Of a DNA stretch of 64,000 bases, positions 8,235 through 16,840 are shown one piece after another. The stretch is from Bryobacteraceae bacterium (GTDB lineage: Bacteria; Acidobacteriota; Terriglobia; Bryobacterales; Bryobacteraceae). The translations under genes were made by a program, and so were the position numbers. Below the pieces are notes generated by a model. It saw only the letters and a program-made list of their open reading frames with translations. It was not told where the DNA came from and did no database searches. Where the stretch lies: contig JAWKHH010000004.1 of the NCBI GenBank assembly GCA_041394945.1, positions 434,001 to 498,000 of the forward strand. Reading direction: 5' to 3'. The number at the start of each line of letters is the position of its first letter. Position 1 is the first letter of the stretch.

Positions 8235-9359
8235 ATGATCGATCGCCGCGAGTTCCTCGCCACATCCATGGCCGCAGCCATCGCCGCCAAGGCTCCCGCC
8301 GCCGAGAAGGCCGCGGCGGGTGAGTGGCGCAACAAGCATGAAGGCATGGCCTACCGCCGCTTCGGCCGCACCGGCTTCATGATCTCGGAGATGGTGATGG
8401 GCGGCAACACCATCGCCCCCAACAACTGGGAGCACATCCTCCCGGCGATGGACATGGGCCTCAACTACCTCGATACCGCCCCCGCCTACGGCCGCGGCAA
8501 GAGCGAACTCGGCTACGCCAACGTCATCAAGGCCCGCCGCCGCGAGTCGTTCTTCCTCAACACCAAGATCAGCCTCTGGGACGAAAACCGCTCGAAGTTA
8601 TACGCCGACATCTTTGCGAGCCTATCCGAACCCGAACAAAAGAAACTCAAGACCAAGGCGCTCGAACGCATCGAAGCCCGCCGCGCGCTCGAGCCAGACT
8701 ATCTCGGCGGTTACTTCAAATCGCAGGCCGGCGAGATCCACGCCGCCGCGCTCGCCGACGCCATTGCCGAAGTCCACGGCGACAAGATCGATCGCGGCAG
8801 GAACTACAAGCAGCTCATCATTGACTCGTTCCACGAATCCCTCAAGCGCCTCGGTACGGACCACACCGATATCCTGATGTGCCCACACGGCGCCTCCACT
8901 CCCACCGAGGTCCTGCGCCACCCCGAAATCTTCGAGGCCTTCGAGCAACTCCGCCAGCAGGGCAAAGTGCGCTACCTCGGCGTCTCCGCCCACTCCGATC
9001 CCGCCGGCATCCTCGAAGCCGCTATGCAGGCCAAGGTCTATTCGGTGGCGATGATCGCCTACAGCATCGTCAATCACCGCTTCGTCGCCAAAACGCTTGA
9101 AAAGGCCCACAAATCCAACTTCGGCGTCATCGCCATGAAGGTCGCCCGCCCGGTGTTCAACGGCCGCAACGATGGCGCCGTCGACGACCCGGCCCGCGTG
9201 AAGCTCATCGAGGACGCCGTCGCCGGTCCGATGAAACGTCCGCAGAAAGCGTACCTTTGGGCCCTCCGCAATCCTGGCCTCAGCGCCGTCATCTCGGAGC
9301 TGGTCAGCCTCGATCTCGTCAAGGAGAACCTACCCTTGGCCGCGCCGAAGCCGGCGTAA
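8235..9359 (+). CDS. Tat-exported aldo/keto reductase
   Basis: 374 residues. The N terminus DRREFLATS followed by an alanine-rich stretch is a Tat signal, so the protein should be exported with its cofactor bound. YRRFGRTGFMISEMVMGG is the usual start of the aldo/keto reductase barrel; the tetrad is visible as Asp and Tyr in YLDTAPAYG, Lys in NTKIS and His in LMCPHG. It reduces or oxidises a carbonyl with NADPH in the family, but the substrate is unknown. An insertion (about 110-180) before the barrel middle makes it longer than the usual 320 residues. The oxidase-like gene follows 3 bases later. Confidence 0.85.
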   Translation: MIDRREFLATSMAAAIAAKAPAAEKAAAGEWRNKHEGMAYRRFGRTGFMISEMVMGGNTIAPNNWEHILPAMDMGLNYLDTAPAYGRGKSELGYANVIKARRRESFFLNTKISLWDENRSKLYADIFASLSEPEQKKLKTKALERIEARRALEPDYLGGYFKSQAGEIHAAALADAIAEVHGDKIDRGRNYKQLIIDSFHESLKRLGTDHTDILMCPHGASTPTEVLRHPEIFEAFEQLRQQGKVRYLGVSAHSDPAGILEAAMQAKVYSVAMIAYSIVNHRFVAKTLEKAHKSNFGVIAMKVARPVFNGRNDGAVDDPARVKLIEDAVAGPMKRPQKAYLWALRNPGLSAVISELVSLDLVKENLPLAAPKPA

Positions 9360-9362
9360 CCG

Positions 9363-9866
9363 ATGCTCAACCGCGAAGGCATTCCGTACGAACAAGTCGC
9401 CGACGACGTCGTCGCGCGCCAGCAGGCCGAAGCGTCGAAGATGGGCCTCTGGCTTCTGCTCGTCTCCATCTCCATCTTCTTCATCGCCCTTACGGTCGTC
9501 CTAGCGTTGCGCAGCCGCGAGATCGACTACTGGACCGGAGTCCCCATCCCCTGGGGCGTGTGGGTCTCCACTGCCGTCCTCGCCGTTTCGAGTTACTTGC
9601 TCGAACGAGGCGACGCCAAGCTCGGCGCCCGTCTCGGCTGGCTCTTCCTGGCCGTCCAGGTCTTCGCATGGTGGCAGATCGTCTCCTTCCGCGGTCCGGG
9701 AAGCTGGTTCTTCTGGACCTTCTCCGGACTCCACGCCCTGCACGTCCTCGGCGGCCTCGCCGCATTCCGCTGGGCCCGGTTCGACCTCGCCAAGATCTAC
9801 TGGCACTTCCTAACCGGACTCTGGCTGTTCGTCATGATCCTCTTCCTGATCCTGAGAGCACGGTGA
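9363..9866 (+). CDS. Heme-copper oxidase subunit III-like membrane protein
   Basis: 167 residues with about five transmembrane helices. The later part is diagnostic: SGLHALHVLGGL and YWHFLTGLWLFVMILF are the conserved helices of cytochrome c oxidase subunit III. It begins after a short charged N terminus and lacks the first two helices of the seven-helix form, as in short quinol-oxidase or NO-reductase-associated subunits. No subunit I or II gene is in the window. Its TGA overlaps the GTG of the next gene (GTGA, 9863-9866). Confidence 0.75.
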   Translation: MLNREGIPYEQVADDVVARQQAEASKMGLWLLLVSISIFFIALTVVLALRSREIDYWTGVPIPWGVWVSTAVLAVSSYLLERGDAKLGARLGWLFLAVQVFAWWQIVSFRGPGSWFFWTFSGLHALHVLGGLAAFRWARFDLAKIYWHFLTGLWLFVMILFLILRAR

Positions 9867-11008
9867 CTCTCAACCGGCGCCACTTACTAACTGGCGTTGC
9901 CGCCGCCGCCCGCGCCGCTGACCCGTTCCCCCTCTGGTCCGGCGGCCCCATGCCCGCCGCGAAGGACCTTGCACCCGTCGAAGGCGCGCGCTTCCATGTC
10001 ATCAAGGCCCACGAACCCGAACGCGACGGCTATCGCTTCCTCCACGGCGTCGCGCTCGCCTGGCACAAGGACGCCCTCTACGCCTCATACGGCCACAACA
10101 AGGGAATCGAAAACACCGCCGGCGAGGAAGCCCGCGGACGCGTAAGCCACGACGGCGGCGGCGCCTGGAACGAGGACTTCCAGATCGCCCGCGCCGAAGG
10201 CGATCTCTCCGTCAGCCACGGCGTCTTTCTCTCTCACGCCGGCCGGCTGTGGGCGTTTCAAGGCGCATTCCACGGCGCGCGTCAGCGTGTGCACATGCGC
10301 GCCTACCTGCTTGACGAACAGCGCCATGAGTGGACTTTTCGCGGCGTCGCCGCCGAGGACGGCTTCTGGCCCATGCAGGAACCGGTGCGCCTGCGCGACG
10401 GGCATTGGGCGATGGCCGGCTTCCTCGCGTTAGGTCCGACGAACGGAGAGAACCCGGCCGCCGTCGCAATCTCGAACGGCGACTTCGCCCGCTGGGAAGT
10501 CGTCCGCATCCCGCTATCGCCCGGCCTGGGTAGCGTGTGGGGCGAATCCGCCGTCATGGTCGCCGGTCACCGATTGATCAACGTGGCGCGCTGGGGCGCG
10601 CAATCCACGGCCCTCGCCGCCGAAAGCCGGGACTCCGGCCGGAATTGGACGCCGTCCGCGCCATCGAACCTCCCAATGGCGACGTCGAAACCCTACATGG
10701 GTACGCTTTCGAACGGCGTCAGCTACCTCATCGGGACCACGACCTCCGATTCCGGCCGCCGCCGTTCTCCCCTGACGATTGCTCTCACCCGCCCCCGCGA
10801 GACCGCCTTCCACCGCATCTACCGCATCCGGGATGCCGTGTGTCCGCCCTGCGGAGGCGACTCGCACGAGCGGGCGTCGCTTTCCTATCCCTACGCCGTC
10901 GAGCGCCGCGGAAGTCTCTATGTCGCCTACTCGAACAACGGCGGCCGAACCGGCATGAACCTGAATTCCGCCGAGCTCGCCATCCTGCCTCTCAGATCCC
11001 TCCGCTGA
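9863..11008 (+). CDS. Exported sialidase-fold (BNR/Asp-box) protein
   Basis: 381 residues from a GTG that overlaps the upstream stop by four bases, so translation is likely coupled. The N terminus NRRHLLTGVAAAARAA is a Tat-type signal. Two Asp boxes (SHDGGGAW and SRDSGRNW; pattern S-x-D-x-G-x-x-W) mark a beta-propeller, and YSNNGGRTG near the end is a third-like loop. Members include exo-sialidases and many of unknown substrate. The catalytic arginine triad cannot be placed with confidence, so no enzyme activity is claimed. Confidence 0.75.
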   Translation: MTLNRRHLLTGVAAAARAADPFPLWSGGPMPAAKDLAPVEGARFHVIKAHEPERDGYRFLHGVALAWHKDALYASYGHNKGIENTAGEEARGRVSHDGGGAWNEDFQIARAEGDLSVSHGVFLSHAGRLWAFQGAFHGARQRVHMRAYLLDEQRHEWTFRGVAAEDGFWPMQEPVRLRDGHWAMAGFLALGPTNGENPAAVAISNGDFARWEVVRIPLSPGLGSVWGESAVMVAGHRLINVARWGAQSTALAAESRDSGRNWTPSAPSNLPMATSKPYMGTLSNGVSYLIGTTTSDSGRRRSPLTIALTRPRETAFHRIYRIRDAVCPPCGGDSHERASLSYPYAVERRGSLYVAYSNNGGRTGMNLNSAELAILPLRSLR

Positions 11009-11535
11009 ACAACGCCTCCACGAATCCGGCTATCCGCGCGGCAAGCGGAGAAGCCAGGATCGCGACGACGTACACGATCACCCGAGTGCCCGCCGGCTCG
11101 TTCGGGACCGGCTGCCGCGACGGCGCGAGTTCCAGCACTTCGCTGATTGCCGCCGCTGCCCGCTGGGCGTCTCCCTCCGTTGCGAGTCCGGACAACAATG
11201 GAAGGTCTTTCCCGGATTTCAATCGCACCCCCGTGCAGTGCGTCGTCGGTTGTGGTTCTCATGCGAATGCTGCCGGTGCGGCTCCGGGTGCTCACTCCCG
11301 CCGCAGTCACGCGCGCCACGGTGGTGTTCAGCGCGTACGCCGCCAAAGCAGCGTCAGGCCCCACGACAGCCCGTAGAACGCGTCGCCGCTGCCGGGGGGA
11401 TACTGGCGCAAGCCCAGCGCCCATCCCCCCCCCCGCGATCACCGACACGGACGCCAGTCGCGCCCATCAATGCGGAACCCGGATGAATGACGCTTCGCCG
11501 GGCGCACGGCTCACCTGCCACCCGCCGATCGTCAT
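10992..11535 (-). pseudogene. Decayed small membrane protein gene with several frameshifts
   Basis: No frame is intact across these 540 bases, but protein-like pieces appear in order on the minus strand. After pyrE comes a 22-codon frame (MTIGGWQVSRAPGEASFIRV, stop about 11470). Then ARLASVSVIAGGG is followed, one frame over, by WALGLRQYPPGSGDAFYGLS and WGLTLLW, then YALNTTVARVTAAGVS, and finally a 78-codon frame (11228-10992) with KSGKDLPLLSGL and a C-terminal membrane helix VIVYVVAILASPLAARI. The order (membrane segment, NTT-x-x-RV, SG-x-x-LPLLSGL) resembles PH-like membrane proteins. The last frame alone could be a real 78-residue gene starting at GTG 11228. Confidence 0.4.
11425..11434. 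repeat. Run of ten C (ten G on the minus strand)
   Basis: A mononucleotide tract inside the decayed membrane-protein gene. Removing one G on the minus strand would join ARLASVSVIAGGG to WALGLRQYPPGSG in a single frame. It may be slippage, phase variation or a sequencing length error. Confidence 0.9.
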
Positions 11536-11542
11536 GGCGACA

Positions 11543-12100
11543 CTACAATTCGGCGATCCGGAAAATCGCCGCGAACGGATACCCCGCGGCCTCCACGGCT
11601 TCGCGCGCCCCTTCTTCCCGATCCACGAGCGTGATCGCTCCAAGCACGCGGTGTCCTGCCTCCCGCGCCGCGTCGATCGCCTTCAACGCGGACCCACCGG
11701 TGGTCGAAGTGTCCTCCACGATCACAACGTCGAGAGCCGTTTCTTCATCGGCCAAACCTTCGATTTGCCGGCCCTTTCCGTGCCCCTTTGGCTCCTTGCG
11801 CACAAGGAACGCGTTCATCGGGATCGCCGAATCCAGGCTCTCCCGCGCCACGGCGATGACGATCGGGTCGGCGCCCATCGTGAGGCCGCCCACGGCGTGT
11901 GGCCGCCACCCGCGCGTGGCGATCTCGTTCAGGAACAATCTTCCGATGAGCGGCATCGCCTGGGCGCGGCAGGTCGTGACGCGTGCATCGCAGTACACAT
12001 TGCTGCTCTTCCCGCTGGCGAGCTTGAACTCGCCGCCGCGGCGGACCGAGTAGCGGCTGAGAATCTGGGAGAGGCGGGCGCGATCGTGTTCGAGGCTCAT
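11543..12100 (-). CDS. pyrE: Orotate phosphoribosyltransferase
   Basis: 185 residues. EFKLASGKSSNVYCDAR is the orotate-binding start of the family and VVIVEDTSTTGGSALKA is the PRPP-binding loop. It makes orotidine 5'-phosphate from orotate and PRPP in pyrimidine synthesis, in the cytoplasm. The ATG at 12100 is preferred to a TTG three codons earlier. No other pyr gene is near. Confidence 0.95.
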   Translation of the reverse strand: MSLEHDRARLSQILSRYSVRRGGEFKLASGKSSNVYCDARVTTCRAQAMPLIGRLFLNEIATRGWRPHAVGGLTMGADPIVIAVARESLDSAIPMNAFLVRKEPKGHGKGRQIEGLADEETALDVVIVEDTSTTGGSALKAIDAAREAGHRVLGAITLVDREEGAREAVEAAGYPFAAIFRIAEL

Positions 12101-12186
12101 CGAAGTCAACTAAGAGGATAACCCGCCGCGAATAACCCGCCGCGATTTTCTCGTGAAATCCCGCCCTGCGTCCGACCACTACACTA

Positions 12187-13104
12187 GTGATCGTCAGAGC
12201 CGTGGGCCGCTACGACATCTCGTTCAAGACGCTGGCGGAAACCAGTCCGCTGACGCTGCTGCGCCTGTTCGGCCGCGGTCCCGTGGACGACGACACGCGA
12301 ATCCAGCCGGTGGAGCGCGAGCTGGTGATGTCGATCAAGACCGTCGACCACGCGTTCCTCGTCGAACGGGGCGAGGATCGATGGATCGAGCATTTCGAGG
12401 CCGAAACGGTGCTGAGCAGTCGCGATCTCACCCAGATCTGCCGTCGCGCCGCGCTGCTCTGGTTCAAGAATGAGGCGCCTGTCTGGACCACGATCCTGCT
12501 GCTCTCGCGCCGCCACGCGCCTGCCGGTGCTACCGGCGATATCGTCGAGGCCCAGGGCCCCATCGTCCTCCGGGTCGCACCCCGCGTCCTGAAGCTCTGG
12601 GAACAGTCTCCGGCCGTGCTGCTGGCGGAATCCAACCTGCTGGCGCTGCCGCTGATCGGCGGCATGAAGGCGACACGGGAAGAACTCGCCGAGGTCATCG
12701 AAAAACTGGCGGCCGTGCCGGACCGTGCGCTGCGAGGACGCCTGTTCGCGGAACTGGCCACGTGGAGCAGCCTGAACTACAATGAAGTCGAGATTGAGGA
12801 GATACGCGCGAGGACTGCAATGACGCTCAAGGAACTGATGCAGATCTCCCCGGCGGGAGAGCAGATCCGGATGGAAGGCCGCGAAGAAGGCCGGGAAGAG
12901 GGCCGCGAGGAAGGCGGGTTGGCCACGGCCCGGCGTGACCTCTCGTTCGTCGTCACCGCGCGCTTCCCAGGCTTGCTTGATGCCGCCACGATCGACCGGC
13001 TCGACCGCCCGGCCGCCGTTCGCGCCCTGTTCGAAGCCCTCATCCTCGCCCCCGACCTCGATTCCGCTCGCGACGCCGTCCGCCGCCACCTGCCGCAATC
13101 CTGA
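12187..13104 (+). CDS. Rpn-family (PD-(D/E)XK nuclease/putative transposase-like) protein
   Basis: 305 residues. The N-terminal half has the layout of Rpn/DUF4351-type proteins: YDISFKTLAE at the start, ERELVMSIKTVDHAFLVE, and AALLWFKNEAPVWTTILLLS giving acidic and basic residues of a restriction-like fold. A charged linker repeats EGRE three times (about 230-242), a hallmark of this group, and is followed by a helical tail (LSFVVTARFPGLLDAATIDRL). Start is GTG 12187; a second GTG five codons on is possible. The nuclease motif residues are not all clear, so activity is uncertain. It is a lone gene. Confidence 0.6.
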   Translation: MIVRAVGRYDISFKTLAETSPLTLLRLFGRGPVDDDTRIQPVERELVMSIKTVDHAFLVERGEDRWIEHFEAETVLSSRDLTQICRRAALLWFKNEAPVWTTILLLSRRHAPAGATGDIVEAQGPIVLRVAPRVLKLWEQSPAVLLAESNLLALPLIGGMKATREELAEVIEKLAAVPDRALRGRLFAELATWSSLNYNEVEIEEIRARTAMTLKELMQISPAGEQIRMEGREEGREEGREEGGLATARRDLSFVVTARFPGLLDAATIDRLDRPAAVRALFEALILAPDLDSARDAVRRHLPQS

Positions 13105-13143
13105 GTCCCGCGGCGCGGGCGGTTATCCTGGTTGAATCACCCG

Positions 13144-13740
13144 ATGAAGCTGCTCGTATTCTCCGACATCCACAACGACACCCGGGCTCTACAGCGCCTC
13201 ATGGACATTGAGGCCGACTACTACTTCTGCGCCGGCGACCTCGTCTCCTGGGCGCGCGGACTCGAGAAGGCCGCCCCCATCCTCCAGCGCCGCGCCGGCC
13301 GCATGTATGTCCTGCCCGGCAACCACGAGTCGCCCTCCGACATCGCCGCCTTCTGCGAGCGCTACGGGTTCGAGGATTTCCACGGACGTCACATTCGCCT
13401 CGGCAACTGGCACATCGCCGGACTCGGGTGCTCGGGGCCCACGCCCTTCAACACGCCCGGCGAATACACCGAGGATGAGTTCCGGAACCGCCTGTCGCCC
13501 TTTGGGGATCTGACGCCGCTCGTCCTCATCTGCCACTCGCCGCCCAAGGGCAGCCAGCTGGACCGAGCGGGCGAAGGGCTCCACTTCGGATCGGCAGCCG
13601 TGGCCGAGTTCATCGCCAACCGTCAGCCGGCTTGGTTCTTCTGCGGCCACATCCACGAAGCGCAAGGAGTCGAAGAGCGGATCGGCGACACCGTGGGTGT
13701 CAACGTCGGCAAGCGCGGCTATCTGCTCGAACTGGATTGA
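13144..13740 (+). CDS. Calcineurin-like metallophosphoesterase
   Basis: 198 residues with all metallophosphoesterase motifs in order: SDIHND, CAGDLVSW, PGNHES, LICHSPP and CGHIHEAQG. These place two metal ions for hydrolysis of a phosphoester. The family includes nucleotide phosphatases and phosphodiesterases; the substrate here is unknown. ATG 13144 is chosen because it puts MKLLVFSDIH at the N terminus, as usual. Confidence 0.9.
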   Translation: MKLLVFSDIHNDTRALQRLMDIEADYYFCAGDLVSWARGLEKAAPILQRRAGRMYVLPGNHESPSDIAAFCERYGFEDFHGRHIRLGNWHIAGLGCSGPTPFNTPGEYTEDEFRNRLSPFGDLTPLVLICHSPPKGSQLDRAGEGLHFGSAAVAEFIANRQPAWFFCGHIHEAQGVEERIGDTVGVNVGKRGYLLELD

Positions 13741-13758
13741 CCACCCGTCCGCCGAATA

Positions 13759-14247
13759 TCAGACGCGTCGGGCCACTACCGTTACGGCCGCCTGGGCCTC
13801 CACCGAGCGCCGTTCTCCCACCGGACCCAGGCCTTCGGCCGTCTTGAACTTCACCGAAACCCGATCCACCGGAAGGCCCAGCACCCCGGCCAGCCGCTCC
13901 CGGATCGCAGACCGGTGCGGCGACATCTTCGGCTTCTCGATCACTACCGTCGAATCCACGTTCACCACGTCGAACCCGGCCAGCCGCACGATCTGCAGCG
14001 CGTGGTGCAGGAAGTTCAGACTGTCGGCGTCCTTCCATTGCGGATCGGTGTCGGAGAAATGCATCCCGATATCGCCCTGTGCCGCCGCGCCGAGCATCGC
14101 GTCCGTGATCGCGTGCGCCAGTACGTCCGCGTCGGAATGCCCCGACAATCCAAGGTCGCTCTCAATCCGGACGCCGCCCAGGATCAGCGGCCGGTCCGGC
14201 GCTGTCCGGTGGCTATCCCATCCGATTCCTGTTCGAAATTCGCTCAT
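13759..14247 (-). CDS. ispF: 2-C-methyl-D-erythritol 2,4-cyclodiphosphate synthase
   Basis: 162 residues, standard length. IGWDSHR and LSGHSDADVLAHAITDAMLG carry the Asp and His that bind zinc, GDIGMHFSDTDP lines the active site, and KFKTAEGLGPVG ends the protein. It acts in the MEP isoprenoid pathway, making the cyclic diphosphate from CDP-ME phosphate. It lies 13 bases after ispD, so both are made from one message. Confidence 0.97.
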   Translation of the reverse strand: MSEFRTGIGWDSHRTAPDRPLILGGVRIESDLGLSGHSDADVLAHAITDAMLGAAAQGDIGMHFSDTDPQWKDADSLNFLHHALQIVRLAGFDVVNVDSTVVIEKPKMSPHRSAIRERLAGVLGLPVDRVSVKFKTAEGLGPVGERRSVEAQAAVTVVARRV

Positions 14248-14260
14248 TGTCTTCCTGCGG

Positions 14261-14983
14261 TCACCCTTCCGTCCGCGGCGCCCGCTCCTGCTCGAGGAAC
14301 AACCGCGCCAGTTCCATATCGCCCGGCTTGGTGATTTTGATATTCCGGTCGCTGCCTGGCACTACGCTTACTTCCACCTGCTCCAGCCGTTCCACCAGGC
14401 TCGCTTCGTCGGTGCCGGCGAAGCTGTCGGTCCGGGCGCGCTCGAACGCGTCTTTCAACAGCGCGTACCGGAACACCTGCGGCGTTTGCGCCAGCACCAG
14501 CCGTTCGCGTGGAATCGTCTGCCGGATCTTGTTGCGATGAACCTGCTTCACCGTGTCCACCGGAACGATGCCGGCGATCGCCGCGCCCGTCTCGTTCGCC
14601 TCGCGAATCACCGCCGCGATCGTTTCCACGCTCACGAACGGACGCACCGCGTCGTGGACCGCCACCAGGTCCACCGCCGGGTCGATCGAGGCCAGCGCAT
14701 TCTCCACGGATTCCTGCCGCGAATCGCCACCTTCCACCACTCGCACCGGTTTGCCGCTTCGGCCCGCCGCGCCGGCGATCTCACCTGCCCATTCGCCGTC
14801 CTCGGCTCGCAGCGCCACCACGATCTCCGACACCGTTTCCACAGCCAGAAACTTACGGATTGTGTGAAGCAGGATCGGCTCGTCGTCGAGCAGCAGAAAC
14901 TGCTTCCGCGAACCCGCCCGATCCGGCTGCCGGCCCATGCGGATGCCGAGACCGGCAGCGGGTATGATCACCGATACTCTCAT
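14261..14983 (-). CDS. ispD: 2-C-methyl-D-erythritol 4-phosphate cytidylyltransferase
   Basis: 240 residues. IIPAAGLGIRMG is the CTP-binding start, KQFLLLDDEPILLHT follows, VHDAVRPFVS and GIVPVDTVKQV line the pocket and AQTPQVFRYALL precedes the end. It catalyses step three of the MEP pathway. It is between the PIN-TRAM gene (45-base gap) and ispF, the same order found in many bacteria. Confidence 0.97.
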   Translation of the reverse strand: MRVSVIIPAAGLGIRMGRQPDRAGSRKQFLLLDDEPILLHTIRKFLAVETVSEIVVALRAEDGEWAGEIAGAAGRSGKPVRVVEGGDSRQESVENALASIDPAVDLVAVHDAVRPFVSVETIAAVIREANETGAAIAGIVPVDTVKQVHRNKIRQTIPRERLVLAQTPQVFRYALLKDAFERARTDSFAGTDEASLVERLEQVEVSVVPGSDRNIKITKPGDMELARLFLEQERAPRTEG

Positions 14984-15028
14984 ATTTCGACCGTTCCTCT
15001 TGATGTTGCGTGGCGGACCCCGCCTCCG

Positions 15029-16117
15029 TCAACCGCTTGAGGCGCCGCCCGCGGCAGCCGCCTGCGGTTCCCGCCCCCCGCCGCCTTGGCCCTGCCCGCG
15101 ATCGCCGCGTTCGAACACGCCATGAACCTTTTCATCGAAGCGCCCGAAGATCATCTTTCCGGCCGTCGTCTGCAGCACGCTTGTCACGTTGATGTCGATC
15201 GTCCGCGAAATCATCCGCCGCGCGTTGTCCACCACCACCATCGTCCCGTCGTCGAGGTACGCCACGCCCTGGTTGTACTCTTTGCCTTCCTTGAGGATAA
15301 AAACCCGCATCGTCTCGCCAGGAAGCACCACCGGTTTGATCGCCGTCGCCAGTTCGTTGATGTTCAGCACCTCGACGCCGTGCAGCTGCGCCACCTTATT
15401 CAGATTGAAATCGTTGGTCACGATCTTGCAGTTGTACGCCTTGGCGAGTTCGATCAATTTCATATCCACTTCGCGGATGTGCTCAAAGTCGTCCTCAAGG
15501 ATCTGGATGTGAAGCGAGGGCATCTTCTGCATTCGCTGGAGCACGTCGAGTCCGCGCCGGCCCCGATTCCTCTTGGACGAATCGGCCGAGTCCGCTACCA
15601 ACTGTAGCTCCCGCAGCACGAACTGAGGGATCACCAGGATCCCGTCGAGGAAGCCCGTCTCGGCGATATCTCCGATCCGCCCGTCGATAATCACGCTCGT
15701 ATCCAGAATCTTGAACGGCTGGGCGGCGCTTTTCTCCGTGCCGAACAGCCCTCCAAGCGCCGCCAGATTCAGCATATCGCCCTTGTTCGCGCCCACGATC
15801 AGTCCGACGTAGGTCATGGTCAGCAGGATCAGCAACTGGAGGAATGGCACCGTCGCGTTGTTGGCCGGAAACGCCCTTCCCACCACCAGCGAAATCAGAT
15901 ACGACCCGAAAATTCCCAATACAGACCCCACCGCCGCTCCGATCAACCGCTTCAGGCTCACCTGCTTCAGGCGTACCTCAAACAGGACAATCGCCATGCC
16001 TGCCGCCGCGCCCACCACCGTTGCCGCCGGTCCCGAAAGCTGGAACGGCCGCAGTGCGTACGCCGCCGCCGCCGTCGCCACTACGAATATCGCCCGGATG
16101 ACCAACAGATCGTTCAT
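15029..16117 (-). CDS. PIN-TRAM membrane protein (YacL-like)
   Basis: 362 residues. About four transmembrane helices (5-125) precede a PIN nuclease-like domain (FKILDTSVIIDGRIGDI with the first acid, then DMKLIELAKAYNCKIVTNDFNLNKVA with the others) and a TRAM domain around PGETMRVFILKEGKEYNQGV and GTMVVVDNARRMI. The tail is Gly/Gln-rich. YacL-like proteins sit with ispD and ispF in several phyla; their RNA substrate is not settled. It heads the ispD-ispF operon. Confidence 0.9.
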   Translation of the reverse strand: MNDLLVIRAIFVVATAAAAYALRPFQLSGPAATVVGAAAGMAIVLFEVRLKQVSLKRLIGAAVGSVLGIFGSYLISLVVGRAFPANNATVPFLQLLILLTMTYVGLIVGANKGDMLNLAALGGLFGTEKSAAQPFKILDTSVIIDGRIGDIAETGFLDGILVIPQFVLRELQLVADSADSSKRNRGRRGLDVLQRMQKMPSLHIQILEDDFEHIREVDMKLIELAKAYNCKIVTNDFNLNKVAQLHGVEVLNINELATAIKPVVLPGETMRVFILKEGKEYNQGVAYLDDGTMVVVDNARRMISRTIDINVTSVLQTTAGKMIFGRFDEKVHGVFERGDRGQGQGGGGREPQAAAAGGASSG

Positions 16118-16177
16118 CGCTCGCCCTCTCGACTCTGGCCGCCATCGAGTATATCACTTGCCGCTCACGTCGGCCCT

Positions 16178-16209
16178 CGAAAAGAATGAGCCCCGGAAAG
16201 TTCCGGGGC
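16178..16209 (-). terminator. Rho-independent terminator for the RRM gene
   Basis: On the minus strand GCCCCGGAA and TTCCGGGGC pair perfectly around a two-base CT loop (16190-16209), followed by a T-rich stretch TCATTCTTTTC. It lies 28 bases beyond the stop of the RRM gene. Confidence 0.8.
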
Positions 16210-16237
16210 CCGAGTTTCGAACGATAACAGCGTGACT

Positions 16238-16669
16238 CTACAAAGCCTTTGCGAGTTCTTCGGCGAACGCGCTCGGCGGTCCGCCCTTGCCCCCGCGGCG
16301 CCTTCCGTCGCCTTCGCGCGGACGCCGGTCCCGCCGCCGGTCGCCTCCCGGGCCACCGCCCGGAGGCCCACCGGGCGCTCCACCCGGTCCTGCTGTCGCC
16401 GGTCCGCCCCGCTTTGAGCGCGGCGGCTGCGCCGGGTTCGCCCGCAATAGGCGATCCTCGAGCGGAGCTCGATCAAAGCGTCGGATTATCGACTGCATCT
16501 CTTCTTGATTGGGCGCCTCGATAAACGCGAACCCCTTCGACTCTTGGGTCTCAGGATTGCGGATCACCTTGATGTGGTCGGCGACTAGACTATCCGCTGT
16601 CAACCACGACATGATGTCGTCGGCGGTCACCCATGTCGGCAGATTGCCAAGAAATACGGTAAAGCTCAT
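16238..16669 (-). CDS. RNA-binding protein with one RRM and a Gly/Arg-rich tail
   Basis: 143 residues. The RRM has RNP2 VFLGNL (5-10) and RNP1 KGFAFIEA (45-52); residues 80-130 are a low-complexity tail rich in Gly, Pro and Arg (RRDRRPREGDGRRRGG). Short RRM proteins of this kind bind single-stranded RNA and are often cold-induced in bacteria, though nothing in this sequence proves that. It is monocistronic: a strong terminator follows and a relatively AT-rich 170-base region precedes it. Confidence 0.9.
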   Translation of the reverse strand: MSFTVFLGNLPTWVTADDIMSWLTADSLVADHIKVIRNPETQESKGFAFIEAPNQEEMQSIIRRFDRAPLEDRLLRANPAQPPRSKRGGPATAGPGGAPGGPPGGGPGGDRRRDRRPREGDGRRRGGKGGPPSAFAEELAKAL

Positions 16670-16800
16670 TCCTTCGTTTGGCTACCGAGGGGACTCGTCG
16701 CGCGGACACAGCACAGCCACGAACGGGATATGGAGGACACGCGAGGGACGATCCATCGGAAGCCCCTCCATGTTATCACAAACGCTTCGTTGTTCAGCAC

Positions 16801-16816
16801 AAAAAACGCAAAAGCG
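16801..16816 (-). terminator. Weak terminator-like hairpin after the serine hydrolase gene
   Basis: On the minus strand CGC-TTTT-GCG is followed by six T. The stem is only three base pairs, so it may not work. It lies 24 bases past the stop at 16841. Confidence 0.3.
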
Positions 16817-16840
16817 AAACGAAATCTTGAATCCCGCCTC

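Noticed and set aside
12880..12922. Short direct repeats (EGRE codons) considered as a CRISPR or VNTR array
   Set aside because: They are three in-frame repeats inside a gene, a known feature of Rpn-like proteins, with no spacers.
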